A stretch of 30,776 nucleotides of DNA from Anaerobutyricum stercoris (lineage in GTDB: Bacteria > Bacillota > Clostridia > Lachnospirales > Lachnospiraceae), in the NCBI GenBank assembly GCA_019116455.1, contig DXBR01000109.1:1-30776 (forward strand), written 5' to 3'. Of the stretch, positions 21,964 to 29,073 are shown piece after piece. Position 1 is the first letter of the stretch; each line of letters opens with the position of its first letter. The notes below the pieces were generated by a model that saw only the letters and a program-made list of their open reading frames with translations, was not told where the DNA came from and ran no database searches. Both the position numbers and the translations under genes were made by a program.

Positions 21964-23007
21964 CGCGTCAAAACAGTAGGCGGCGGCGTTGCAGCCGTAC
22001 TCCCAATAGGAACTTTCATCGCTGTAAGAAGATATTTTCACGGTTCCCGCATTCTGGGAAGCATGAAGAACCTGTCCGCTTCCAAGATAGATGCCCGCAT
22101 GATGATCGCCGGAGAGGTGATACAGCAGGTCGCCGGGAGCGGCGTCCGTGATCTTGTTCACATCATAGAAGTAGCCGCTCATGGTGTCGGCCTGGTCTGT
22201 GGTCGTGTTGCCAATCAAGATGCCGGAAGCGCTTAAGAAGGAGTCGCGGACCAGACTGGAACAGTCGGCGTAGCCGTCAGTATCCCGAAGTTCCTGGCTG
22301 TAAGTATCCCCAATCCTTCCTTCGGCGTAAGAGATGGCCAGAGAGCGGAATTTGTCAATACAATCTTCGCGGGAAATCTGTACGTCTGCTTCTTCAGATT
22401 CTTCAGCTGCCGGTTTATTATCACCCAGATAGATGGAGTATACATAGCCTTCCTGGCCGTTTTGACGAAGGATTCGGGTCCAGTTGCCCTCGGTGGACAG
22501 CACAGCGACAGTTTCGTTCGCGTCCAGTACAGCCAGAACACTGCAGTGGCTGTTGGCCTCTGCCCGGAGATTGACTTCAGTGCTGTTGATGAAGGAATGA
22601 TCTGCATCGGCAGTTTCACCGGTATCTGCGGACGCTTCGTAAGCGGAGTCCGGGTTTTCCGAGAGATAGTCTTTGTAAATGTAACCATCCACACCGTCCA
22701 CATTGACGGCAATCCAGTTGCCGCTCTGACCGGTCCGGGCGACTGCCGTGCCTGCCGGTATGGCAAAGTAGACGGATGATTCTGAAGAAGGCTGGCTTCT
22801 CACATTGACGCCGTCTGTGGTGTAAAGCTGCCTGGCTGACCCGGCAGAAGAGAGCAGGTGGACAGAAAAAAGACAGCAGGCTGCGAGACAGACAGAAACG
22901 ATCCTGCCCATATTTCTGCGGGCGGCGCGGATTTTTAAAGCGTGGCGTCTCCGGGATGTCTGCGCCGGTCCGGCTGCCTGGCGGGTGTGTGCGGTTACAT
23001 GGTTCAT
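21958..23007 (-). CDS. Secreted SH3-domain NlpC/P60 peptidoglycan hydrolase
   Basis: The 349-residue protein has a long basic N-terminus and a membrane or signal segment at about 36-56. Two bacterial SH3 domains follow: about 62-116 (GVNVRSQPSS, ending GYIYKDYL) and about 140-195 (VNLRAEANSH, ending GYVYSIYL). They usually bind the cell wall. An acidic linker leads to an NlpC/P60 domain (about 217-349) with the catalytic cysteine in YADCSSLVRDSF (Cys249), histidine in DHHAGIYLG (about 303) and a third polar position in VLHAS (His315). Members cleave D-Glu-to-diamino-acid bonds in stem peptides. The catalytic domain has an unusual DTDGYADC approach in place of the common GLDCSG. ATG 23007 has AGGAG ten bases upstream; GTG 23016 is too close to that site. 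Confidence 0.88.
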   Translation of the reverse strand: MNHVTAHTRQAAGPAQTSRRRHALKIRAARRNMGRIVSVCLAACCLFSVHLLSSAGSARQLYTTDGVNVRSQPSSESSVYFAIPAGTAVARTGQSGNWIAVNVDGVDGYIYKDYLSENPDSAYEASADTGETADADHSFINSTEVNLRAEANSHCSVLAVLDANETVAVLSTEGNWTRILRQNGQEGYVYSIYLGDNKPAAEESEEADVQISREDCIDKFRSLAISYAEGRIGDTYSQELRDTDGYADCSSLVRDSFLSASGILIGNTTTDQADTMSGYFYDVNKITDAAPGDLLYHLSGDHHAGIYLGSGQVLHASQNAGTVKISSYSDESSYWEYGCNAAAYCFDAQ

Positions 23008-23169
23008 ACGTATCACTCTCCTGTTTTTTGTATAATGTGCTGTAAATATTTATAATATAGCACGATAATTTGGGAAAAACCAGCATATTTGGTCAAATAA
23101 CAGTTTTTTCATTTTTAAAAACAAAATATTATAAATAAACTGACAACAGAAAGGATTGCAGGATATATT
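23008..23169. other. Shared upstream region of two divergent cell-wall hydrolase genes
   Basis: This very AT-rich region of about 160 bases must hold both promoters. Several -10-like hexamers are present in each direction but none has a convincing -35, so I do not assign promoters. Inverted GTGCT/AGCAC arms flank an AT-rich centre near 23035-23061 on the side of the minus-strand gene. Confidence 0.4.
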
Positions 23170-24279
23170 ATGAATAGAAGAAAGAAACAAAAAAAGGGAA
23201 AACAAATGTTTTTTTGGATGATTCTTTTGGCAGCGGGCATGATTTGTCTGTGGGCGCCGGAGACGAAATGCCGCGCGGCGTCTCTCTCTGCACCGAAGGG
23301 ATTGCTCGCCAACGGAGTGAAGGATGAGGTTGTATTATCCTGGGAGCCGGTAAAGGGTGCGGACGGTTATGAGATTTTTGAGAAAGCCGAAGGACAGGAT
23401 GGCTGGACCATGGTAAAAACCACGGCCAAAAAGAAAGCGATACTCAAAGACCGGCAGAACGGAAGCCGGTACATTTACAAAGTGCGCGCCTACAAGGTTA
23501 AAAAAAGCGGAATGAGGTACGGTTCTTTCAGTAAAAAAAGTGGTACCACAGTACCTGCAAAGGGCACAACCACCCTCCGGAACTTTCTGAAAGTTTCCCT
23601 GGCGCCGGTGGGTTCCACCATGTATATCTGGGGAGGCGGATGGAATAAAGCCGATAACGGCGCGGGAAAAGACGCCCTGCGCATCGGACTGAACCCGCAG
23701 TGGAGGACATTTGCGGACAGACAGCGCGCTTCCTATAATTACCGGAACTACCGGTACAGAAGAGGATACGGGCTGGACTGCTCCGGTTTTGTGGGCTGGA
23801 CCGTCTATAATGCTCTGCATACGTCAAAAGGGAAGCAAGGAGAAGGATACGTAGATAAGGCCAGAAATCTTGCTGCCGATTATGCGGAAAATGGCTGGGG
23901 AACCTTCCGGCGGTCCTCTGCGGTAAAAGATTACAAAGCAGGAGATATCATGTCCGGCTCCGATCATGTTTACATTGTTATCGGATCATGTGAAGACGGC
24001 AGCGTGGTACTCGTTCATTCCAGTCCTGCCGGCGTGCAGATTTCCGGTACGGCGACTCCTTCCGGAAAGAGGAATTCCAAAGCGGTGAAGCTGGCCGGGA
24101 AATACATGAAGAAATATTATCCGTCCTGGTACCGCCGTTATCCGGACAGTTCCAGAGGAGCTTCTTATCTGGATTACAATCAATTCCGCTGGAATGTAAA
24201 GAAGGGAAATATCATGGAAGACCCGGATCACTATCAGGAAAAATCAGCCAGAGAAGTTTTGCGTGATCTGTTTTCCTGA
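23170..24279 (+). CDS. Secreted NlpC/P60 protein with a fibronectin type III-like domain
   Basis: The 369-residue protein begins with a basic stretch and a signal sequence (about 12-37, cleavage near CRAA). Residues about 40-130 form a fibronectin type III-like domain (VVLSWEPVKGADGYEIFEK, then YIYKVRAYKV). The C-terminal half is an NlpC/P60 domain with YIWGGGW near 152, the catalytic GLDCSGFVGW (Cys204), DHVYIVIG (His266) and LVHSS (His283). An insertion between YIWGGGW and the cysteine and a tail of about 80 residues make it longer than a minimal NlpC/P60 domain. The expected activity is hydrolysis of peptidoglycan stem peptides outside the cell. The ribosome site is modest (AAGGA and AGGA upstream). 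It is divergent from another NlpC/P60 gene. Confidence 0.88.
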   Translation: MNRRKKQKKGKQMFFWMILLAAGMICLWAPETKCRAASLSAPKGLLANGVKDEVVLSWEPVKGADGYEIFEKAEGQDGWTMVKTTAKKKAILKDRQNGSRYIYKVRAYKVKKSGMRYGSFSKKSGTTVPAKGTTTLRNFLKVSLAPVGSTMYIWGGGWNKADNGAGKDALRIGLNPQWRTFADRQRASYNYRNYRYRRGYGLDCSGFVGWTVYNALHTSKGKQGEGYVDKARNLAADYAENGWGTFRRSSAVKDYKAGDIMSGSDHVYIVIGSCEDGSVVLVHSSPAGVQISGTATPSGKRNSKAVKLAGKYMKKYYPSWYRRYPDSSRGASYLDYNQFRWNVKKGNIMEDPDHYQEKSAREVLRDLFS

Positions 24280-24307
24280 AGCAGCTGCAACTGTTTTCCT
24301 GAAACAG
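24268..24307 (+). repeat. 17-bp direct repeat across the stop codon of the FN3/NlpC gene
   Basis: CTGTTTTCCTGAARCAG occurs at 24268-24284 and 24291-24307, 23 bp apart, with one substitution. The first copy includes the stop codon. The second copy can also fold as ACTGTTT/AAACAGT (24290-24308), but no T run follows. Confidence 0.75.
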
Positions 24308-24328
24308 TGTTCCGCAGAAAGAAAGCCT

Positions 24329-24362
24329 GTGGTATACTATCAATAGTGGTATACTATCAATA
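24329..24362 (+). repeat. Perfect tandem 17-bp repeat with two -10-like elements ahead of the EutL pair
   Basis: GTGGTATACTATCAATA is present twice back to back. Each copy has a TATACT (24333-24338 and 24350-24355). TTCCGC at 24310-24315 is a weak -35 at 17 bases for the first. The repeat lies 12 bases ahead of the first start codon and is the likely promoter region of the EutL pair. Confidence 0.8.
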
Positions 24363-24374
24363 ATAGGAGGAGAA

Positions 24375-25028
24375 ATGAAACGAAGAGTACAGTCAAAGGT
24401 AACCATGCAGAAGGTGGTTCCCCATGTGACAGACAGGTATCGGAAGCTGTGGGAGATTCCGGAGACTCACAGAAGCGTTGGTTTTATCGCCTGCGATAAT
24501 GAGGATGTCATGTGGCTCGCCCTGGATGACGCCACCAAAAAAGCAAAAATAGAGATTGTCCATGCGGAGACCGTGTACGGGGGCGTGGATTATTCCTGGA
24601 GCCGTTACGGCGGGGAGATTACCGCCGTCCTTTCAGGGGAAAATGTGTCGGATGTCCAGAATGGTCTCCGTTACACGAAGGAGTATATTGAGAATAAAGC
24701 GGCTATTTATATGCTGGATGAGGAAGGAACGCTGGGATATTATGCGGACTGGATTCCGAGAGCCGGGCGCTATTATCAGAAAAAACTGGGGATTGCCGAG
24801 GGGACGTCCCTTGCTTATTTGGTGAGCACTCCGGTGGAGAGCACCTATGCCCTTGACAAGGCGCTCAAGGCCAGCCAAACAAAGATTGCCGAGATGTTTT
24901 ATCCGCCGACCAGAGTGAATACCGGCGGCGGTGTTTTAGTGGGAACGGAGTCAGCATGCCGCGCGGCGGTGCAGGCATTTGCGGAGGCAGTGGAATACTG
25001 CGCATTTCATCCGATGGAGGTAGAATAA
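24375..25028 (+). CDS. EutL-like bacterial microcompartment shell protein (first of tandem pair)
   Basis: The 217-residue protein has the length and pattern of EutL, a double-BMC-domain shell protein that forms trimers (BMC-T). Matching segments are HRSVGFIACDNEDV followed by ALDDATKKAKIEIV, the AETVYGG turn, the EITAVLSG strand, then LAYLVSTPVESTYALDKALK opening the second domain and VLVGTESACRAAVQAF at the end. In ethanolamine compartments EutL tiles the shell and has a central pore thought to open and close. No other compartment gene (BMC-H, vertex protein, signature enzyme) is in this window. GGAGGAG precedes the ATG by five bases. It is followed after one base by its paralogue. The alternative, a diverged BMC-T with a non-compartment role, cannot be excluded. 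Confidence 0.9.
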   Translation: MKRRVQSKVTMQKVVPHVTDRYRKLWEIPETHRSVGFIACDNEDVMWLALDDATKKAKIEIVHAETVYGGVDYSWSRYGGEITAVLSGENVSDVQNGLRYTKEYIENKAAIYMLDEEGTLGYYADWIPRAGRYYQKKLGIAEGTSLAYLVSTPVESTYALDKALKASQTKIAEMFYPPTRVNTGGGVLVGTESACRAAVQAFAEAVEYCAFHPMEVE

Positions 25029-25029
25029 T

Positions 25030-25683
25030 ATGAAGATAATCAGAATGCAGACGAAGATGCTCAGTCAGAAGATCATTGCAAATGTATCGGATGAGTTTGC
25101 CAGAGTGTACAGCCTTCCGGAGGGCCACCAGAGCGTTGGCTTTTTCTCGGTGGACAACGATGACGCCGGGTATCTGGCTGTGGATGACGCAACCAAGAAA
25201 GCCGATATCAAGGTGATACGGGCGGAGACGTTTTACGGAGGTTCCACCTGTTCATGGAGCAGATACGGCGGCAGTGTGTTTGTTATGTTTTCCGGTCCGA
25301 AAGTGGCGGATGTGAAGAGCGGGCTTGCCTATGTAAAGGATTTTATTGATAACCGGACGGAACTTTGTAATTTTGACGGTGACAGGGGTACTGCCTTTTA
25401 TGCGCAGTGTATTCCGCGCTCCGGAAAGTTTTTCAAGGAGTTTTGTGGTCTTGAGGAAGGAACCGCTTACGCTTATCTTGTGGGCGGACCCATTGAGACA
25501 AATTATGCTCTTGATAAGGCGCTGAAAGCCGGTGAGACACGTATTGCACGATACTGGTACCCTCCGTCACACGCCAATTCCAGCGGAGCGGTCCTTGCCG
25601 GAACCGAATCTGCCTGCCGCGCAGCGGCTAATGCCTTTGTGGACGGGCTTCGTTACGCCATCGAATATCCTCTTGAGATTTAG
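25030..25683 (+). CDS. EutL-like bacterial microcompartment shell protein (second of tandem pair)
   Basis: This is also 217 residues and aligns end to end with the preceding protein; roughly half the positions are the same by eye. Shared blocks are SVGFF-x-VDNDD, AVDDATKKADIKVI, SWSRYGG, AYLVGGPIETNYALDKALKA and LAGTESACRAAANAF. These are the same landmarks as EutL of ethanolamine compartments. The ATG comes one base after the upstream stop codon and its ribosome site (GGAGG) lies within the upstream coding end, so translation is coupled and near-equal dosage is likely. A mixed trimer or two stacked trimer types are possible products. The N-terminus is more basic than in the first copy. No signal or targeting peptide is visible. 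Confidence 0.9.
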   Translation: MKIIRMQTKMLSQKIIANVSDEFARVYSLPEGHQSVGFFSVDNDDAGYLAVDDATKKADIKVIRAETFYGGSTCSWSRYGGSVFVMFSGPKVADVKSGLAYVKDFIDNRTELCNFDGDRGTAFYAQCIPRSGKFFKEFCGLEEGTAYAYLVGGPIETNYALDKALKAGETRIARYWYPPSHANSSGAVLAGTESACRAAANAFVDGLRYAIEYPLEI

Positions 25684-25991
25684 GGTCTGCAGGAATAAAA
25701 TCAGAAATAATTGGAAGAATGAATAGTAGAAGGCCTTCTGTAAACTACTTGCGCTGCCGCCGCCATGTTCGGATGACAAATGCGTCAGTGCACAGGGTAA
25801 TCGTGTGACAATGCAGTGAGAATAGATATCTTATGGGAAAAATAGACAAATAATTTTAAAAATTAGATGATAATGTGGATGAAAAGTAAAAATTAGAAAA
25901 AGTTCTTGCAAAATTACAAAAAAAACTGATAAATTATATATATAAGTATCGGATAACTGCATTTTGTTCATAAGAAAGAGGGCTGATTGAA
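25684..25991 (+). other. Intergenic region upstream of the CarD-like gene
   Basis: No ORF is supported. The only candidate control signal is TTGCAA (25906-25911) with TAAATT (25930-25935) spaced 18 bases and a TG extension before the -10; it would serve the CarD-like gene. A short palindrome AGAAGGCCTTCT near 25729 has no T tail. No clear terminator for the EutL pair is visible. Confidence 0.45.
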
Positions 25992-26489
25992 ATGTTTGAA
26001 AAAGGTGAATATATTATTTACGGCAGCAATGGCGTTTGTGAAGTCCAGGATTATATGAATGCAGCAGGAGAGACAGATAACAGGACCTACTATGTTTTGG
26101 CGCCGATGCGCTCCAAGGGGAGCACGATTTTTTCACCTGTGGACAACCAGAAGGTTTTGATGCGGAAAGTAATGACGAAGGAAGAAGCAAGAGAGCTGCT
26201 TCAGGGGATTCCTGAGTATGAGGACATGGAGATCCGGGATTCGCGAACGCAGGAACAGCAGTATAAGGAAATACTGCAGAGTTGTAACTCTACAGATTCA
26301 CTCCGTCTTCTGAAAGCTCTATATCAGAGAAAAAGAAAACGGGAGGCGGCCGGCAGGAGAATCACCGCAGTGGATGAGAAATATCTTTTTCTGGCGAGAG
26401 ACTGCCTGTTAAATGAACTGTCTATCGCCCTTGATATGGATGTGGACGATGTGGAGAAGATTCTGGCGGATAAAATCCAGATAGAATAA
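25992..26489 (+). CDS. CarD/CdnL-like transcription regulator
   Basis: The 165-residue cytoplasmic protein fits the CarD/TRCF RNA-polymerase-interaction family. The N-terminal Tudor-like domain (about 1-60) reads MFEKGEYIIYGSNGVCEVQDY and then YYVLAP, with STIFSPVDNQ typical of the family. The C-terminal part (about 65-165) is all helix, with KRKREAAGRRITAVDEKYLFLARDCLLNELSIALD near the end. Family members bind the RNA polymerase beta subunit and stabilise open complexes at promoters; whether this one does is inferred. The ribosome site is AAGAGGG about ten bases before the ATG. It is a single-gene unit in front of the aspS leader. Confidence 0.87.
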   Translation: MFEKGEYIIYGSNGVCEVQDYMNAAGETDNRTYYVLAPMRSKGSTIFSPVDNQKVLMRKVMTKEEARELLQGIPEYEDMEIRDSRTQEQQYKEILQSCNSTDSLRLLKALYQRKRKREAAGRRITAVDEKYLFLARDCLLNELSIALDMDVDDVEKILADKIQIE

Positions 26490-26504
26490 GGGAAAAAATT
26501 TTGT

Positions 26505-26542
26505 AAAAATTGAAGGAGCCGACATAAAAACCTGCAATTTTT
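26505..26542 (+). terminator. Weak terminator-like hairpin after the CarD-like gene
   Basis: AAAAATTG (26505-26512) pairs with CAATTTTT (26535-26542) across a loop of about 22 bases. The stem is nearly all A-T. Confidence 0.35.
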
Positions 26543-26554
26543 AAGAATTTTATC

Positions 26555-26583
26555 TGGACAATTAAAAAAAATTATGTTATGAT
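26555..26583 (+). promoter_or_regulatory. Promoter of the T-box/aspS transcript
   Basis: TGGACA (26555-26560) and TATGAT (26578-26583) are spaced 17 bases, with TGT extending the -10 (26575-26577). Confidence 0.7.
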
Positions 26584-26589
26584 AGCCAC

Positions 26590-26871
26590 GATAATTTAAT
26601 AAAGCAATGCGATGACGAAGAGAAGTAACGCGAATTATCGCTCCCAGTGAGCGGGGGACAGTGAGAACTCCGCAGAATGAATTGGCGCCAATAACACTTC
26701 ACCAGCAGCAATCTGAAAGCGGGAGACAGACTCCGGCGAGTAGGTGCGCCGTAGCTGTGCGATAAACAGTATTAGTGATATTTGAGTGACTGCAGCAACG
26801 GGGCTGCGGTAATTCGGGTGGTACCACGGTAATATTCCGTCCTGAACGTTTTGTTCAGGGCGGATTTTTTT
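26590..26871 (+). promoter_or_regulatory. T-box leader controlling aspS
   Basis: The T-box sequence GGGTGGTACCACGG is at 26816-26829. A terminator follows: CCGTCCTGAAC (26837-26847) with GTTCAGGGCGG (26853-26863) and a T run to 26871. Upstream is a long Stem I region with the usual GATGACGAAGAGAAGTAA beginning near 26611. Uncharged tRNA pairs with the T-box bulge and a specifier codon and prevents termination. I cannot assign the specifier with certainty. AAC at 26693-26695 is one candidate, which would mean asparagine; aspartate (GAC) would be the expected choice for aspS. Confidence 0.92.
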
Positions 26872-27000
26872 ATTTTACAGAAAATTCCGTTGGAATTCTG
26901 TAAAATAAAAGCCCTCCGGGCGGAATGCGCACTCGCGCGAAGCAGAAATTCGTCGCAAAAGCGACCGCGCTCGGCGCGGGAGTTCTGCTTAGCAGAACTC
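26871..27000 (+). repeat. Dense block of back-to-back hairpins between the T-box and aspS
   Basis: At least six perfect or near-perfect inverted repeats lie end to end: TATTTTACAG/CTGTAAAATA with inner AATTCC/GGAATT (26871-26907), GCCC/GGGC (26911-26921), GCGC/GCGC (26927-26938), GTCGC/GCGAC (26952-26965), CCGCGC/GCGCGG (26965-26979) and GAGTTCTGC/GCAGAACTC (26980-27000). An outer AGCAGAA/TTCTGCT pairing (26941-26947 with 26983-26989) can replace some of them. The middle is much richer in G+C than its surroundings. Confidence 0.8.
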
Positions 27001-27077
27001 TTATTCTTAATATCCATAAGCAAAATAATAATCCGGCTGACCGCTTGCACGGCAGCCCTGACAGGAAAGGAGCAACT

Positions 27078-28829
27078 ATGCATACATCAAACATTTACAG
27101 AGACGTCACTTTAGATAAAATCAGCGAACAGGATGTGGGCAGGACGCTGCGTGCTGCCGGCTGGGTGGAGAATATCCGCGACCATGGCGGAGTGTCTTTC
27201 ATCGACCTGCGGGATATGTACGGCGTGTTGCAGGTGGTCATGAGAGATACATCCCTTCTTGCAGGCATTAATAAGGAAGACTGCATTTCTGTGGAAGGAG
27301 TCATGGAACACCGGGACGAGGAAACTTACAACCCGAAGATTCCGACCGGCACCATTGAGCTGGAAGCTCACAAGGTCGATATGCTTGGAAAAGTATATAA
27401 ACCGCTGCCGTTTGAGATCGTGACCTCAAAGGAAAACCATGAGAATACCCGCCTGAAATACCGCTATCTGGATCTCAGAAACAGCAAAGTAAAGGACAAC
27501 ATGATCTTCCGTTCCAGAGTCATCAGTTATCTGCGGGAGAAGATGACGGAACTTGGATTTCTGGAGATTCAGACGCCGATTCTGTGCGCTTCCTCGCCGG
27601 AGGGAGCCAGGGACTATATCGTGCCTTCCCGCAAATATAAAGGTAAGTTCTATGCGCTGCCGCAGGCTCCGCAGCAATACAAGCAGCTTCTGATGGTATC
27701 CGGCTTTGATAAATATTTTCAGATTGCCCCGTGTTTCCGGGATGAGGATGCAAGAGCCGACCGGTCGCCGGGAGAGTTTTATCAGCTGGATTTTGAGATG
27801 AGTTTTGCCACCCAGGAGGATGTGTTCCGGGTGGGCGAAGAGGTGCTCGCCGATACCTTCCGGAAGTTTGCGCCGGAGGGCTGGACGGTGACAGAGACGC
27901 CGTTTCCGGTGATCAGCTACGCCGAGGCCATGCTTTCGTTCGGTACGGATAAACCGGATCTGCGCAACCCGCTCCGCATCATCGATGTGACAGAATTCTT
28001 CCAGCGGTGCAGCTTCAAGCCGTTTCACGGGCAGACGGTCCGGGCCATCAAGGTTTCCGAAAAAATGTCCAAAGGCTTCCACGAGAAGCTCCTGAAGTTC
28101 GCCCAGTCCATCGGCATGGGCGGCCTCGGTTATCTGGAAGTGATGGAGGACGGCAGCTACAAGGGACCAATCGACAAGTTCATACCGGAGGAGATGAAGA
28201 AAGAGATGGCAGAGCTGGCGGGCCTTGTGCCGGGAGATACCATTTTCTTCATCGCTGATAAGGAAAAACAGGCGTGCCTCTATGCGGGGCAGATCCGGAC
28301 GGAGCTCGGGCAGCGGCTGGATCTCTGTGAGAAGAATGCGTACCGCTTCTGCTATATCAATGATTTCCCGATGTATGAATATGACGAGGAGCAGAAAAAG
28401 ATCGTCTTCACGCACAACCCTTTTTCCATGCCGCAGGGCGGACTGGAAGCGTTGAATACAAAGAACCCGCTGGAGATTCTTGCCTATCAGTACGACATCG
28501 TCTGCAACGGCGTGGAATTATCCTCCGGCGCGGTGCGAAACCACAGTCTTGATATCATGGTGAGAGCATTTGAAATAGCCGGCTACACCGAGGAAGATCT
28601 GCAGGCTAAGTTCGGAGCGCTCTACAATGCGTTTCAGTATGGCGCGCCGCCTCACGCGGGCATGGCGCCTGGCATTGACCGTATGATTATGCTGCTTCGC
28701 AACGAGGAAAACATCCGCGAGGTCATCCCGTTCCCGATGAACGGAAACGCCCAGGATGTGATGTGCGGCGCGCCGAACGAGGTGTCCGAGATGCAGCTTC
28801 GCGAGGTGCATATCAAAGTGCGAAAGTGA
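27078..28829 (+). CDS. aspS: Aspartate--tRNA ligase
   Basis: The 583-residue class II synthetase is of the bacterial type. An OB-fold anticodon-binding domain is at about 10-110 (GRTLRAAGWVENIRDHGGVSFIDLRD). Motif 2 follows in the catalytic core (FRDEDARADRSPGEFYQLDFEMSF). The GAD insertion domain typical of bacterial AspRS sits around 290-420, and motif 3 is GMAPGIDRMIMLL near 525-540. It charges tRNA-Asp, and in many Firmicutes with GatCAB also tRNA-Asn; discrimination cannot be judged here. ATG 27078 has AAAGGAG seven bases upstream. The frame is open back to 26925 through the hairpin block, but that extension lies in the leader and has no ribosome site. Expression is controlled by the upstream T-box. 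Confidence 0.95.
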   Translation: MHTSNIYRDVTLDKISEQDVGRTLRAAGWVENIRDHGGVSFIDLRDMYGVLQVVMRDTSLLAGINKEDCISVEGVMEHRDEETYNPKIPTGTIELEAHKVDMLGKVYKPLPFEIVTSKENHENTRLKYRYLDLRNSKVKDNMIFRSRVISYLREKMTELGFLEIQTPILCASSPEGARDYIVPSRKYKGKFYALPQAPQQYKQLLMVSGFDKYFQIAPCFRDEDARADRSPGEFYQLDFEMSFATQEDVFRVGEEVLADTFRKFAPEGWTVTETPFPVISYAEAMLSFGTDKPDLRNPLRIIDVTEFFQRCSFKPFHGQTVRAIKVSEKMSKGFHEKLLKFAQSIGMGGLGYLEVMEDGSYKGPIDKFIPEEMKKEMAELAGLVPGDTIFFIADKEKQACLYAGQIRTELGQRLDLCEKNAYRFCYINDFPMYEYDEEQKKIVFTHNPFSMPQGGLEALNTKNPLEILAYQYDIVCNGVELSSGAVRNHSLDIMVRAFEIAGYTEEDLQAKFGALYNAFQYGAPPHAGMAPGIDRMIMLLRNEENIREVIPFPMNGNAQDVMCGAPNEVSEMQLREVHIKVRK

Positions 28830-28871
28830 TGTATCAAAAAATGTATGGGCTGATGCGGCTATCTGTCGCAC

Positions 28872-28916
28872 CCTATTATAATAGGAAGGGAGTCGTCCGG
28901 GAACGGGACTCCCTTC
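28872..28916 (+). terminator. Terminator-like hairpin after aspS
   Basis: GAAGGGAGTC (28885-28894) and GACTCCCTTC (28907-28916) form a perfect 10-bp stem. The tail is only partly T-rich (TGTCATT). It is immediately preceded by a perfect palindrome CCTATTATAATAGG (28872-28885). Confidence 0.65.
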
Positions 28917-28933
28917 TGTCATTATGGCAAATA

Positions 28934-28981
28934 GGCGTTTGCGAAACGCCAGACCCCGCATAAATACGGGATTCTTTTTTT
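28934..28981 (+). other. Two small hairpins left of the transposase, possible IS end or guard terminator
   Basis: GGCGTTT-GCG-AAACGCC (28934-28950) is a perfect inverted repeat. It is followed by CCCG/CGGG (28955-28970) and a T7 run to 28981. The second could terminate transcription entering the element. I could not match either to the right side of the transposase. Confidence 0.4.
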
Positions 28982-28992
28982 AGCAAAATAAA

Positions 28993-29067
28993 ACAACTCC
29001 TCACTGATTTATGGTAAAATTGAGATGTCCAGTAACAATTAACCATATCCACCAGTAAAGGAGTTGT
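28993..29067 (+). promoter_or_regulatory. Long hairpin that sequesters the transposase ribosome binding site
   Basis: The arms pair in order: ACAACTCCT (28993-29001) with AGGAGTTGT (29059-29067), ACTG (29003-29006) with CAGT (29053-29056), TATGGT (29010-29015) with ACCATA (29042-29047), and AATTG (29018-29022) with CAATT (29036-29040). The Shine-Dalgarno AAAGGAG lies in the 3' arm. An extended -10 (TGGTAAAAT, 29012-29020) lies inside, so a transcript from it would lack the 5' arm. Confidence 0.75.
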
Positions 29068-29073
29068 ATCTAT

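Noticed and set aside
26925..27077. Upstream extension of aspS by 51 residues
   Set aside because: The frame is open but crosses the hairpin block; the basic, low-complexity sequence does not match AspRS, and AAAGGAG points to ATG 27078.
27426..28415. 329-codon minus-strand ORF opposite aspS
   Set aside because: It is a shadow of the aspS codon pattern without a ribosome site or promoter.
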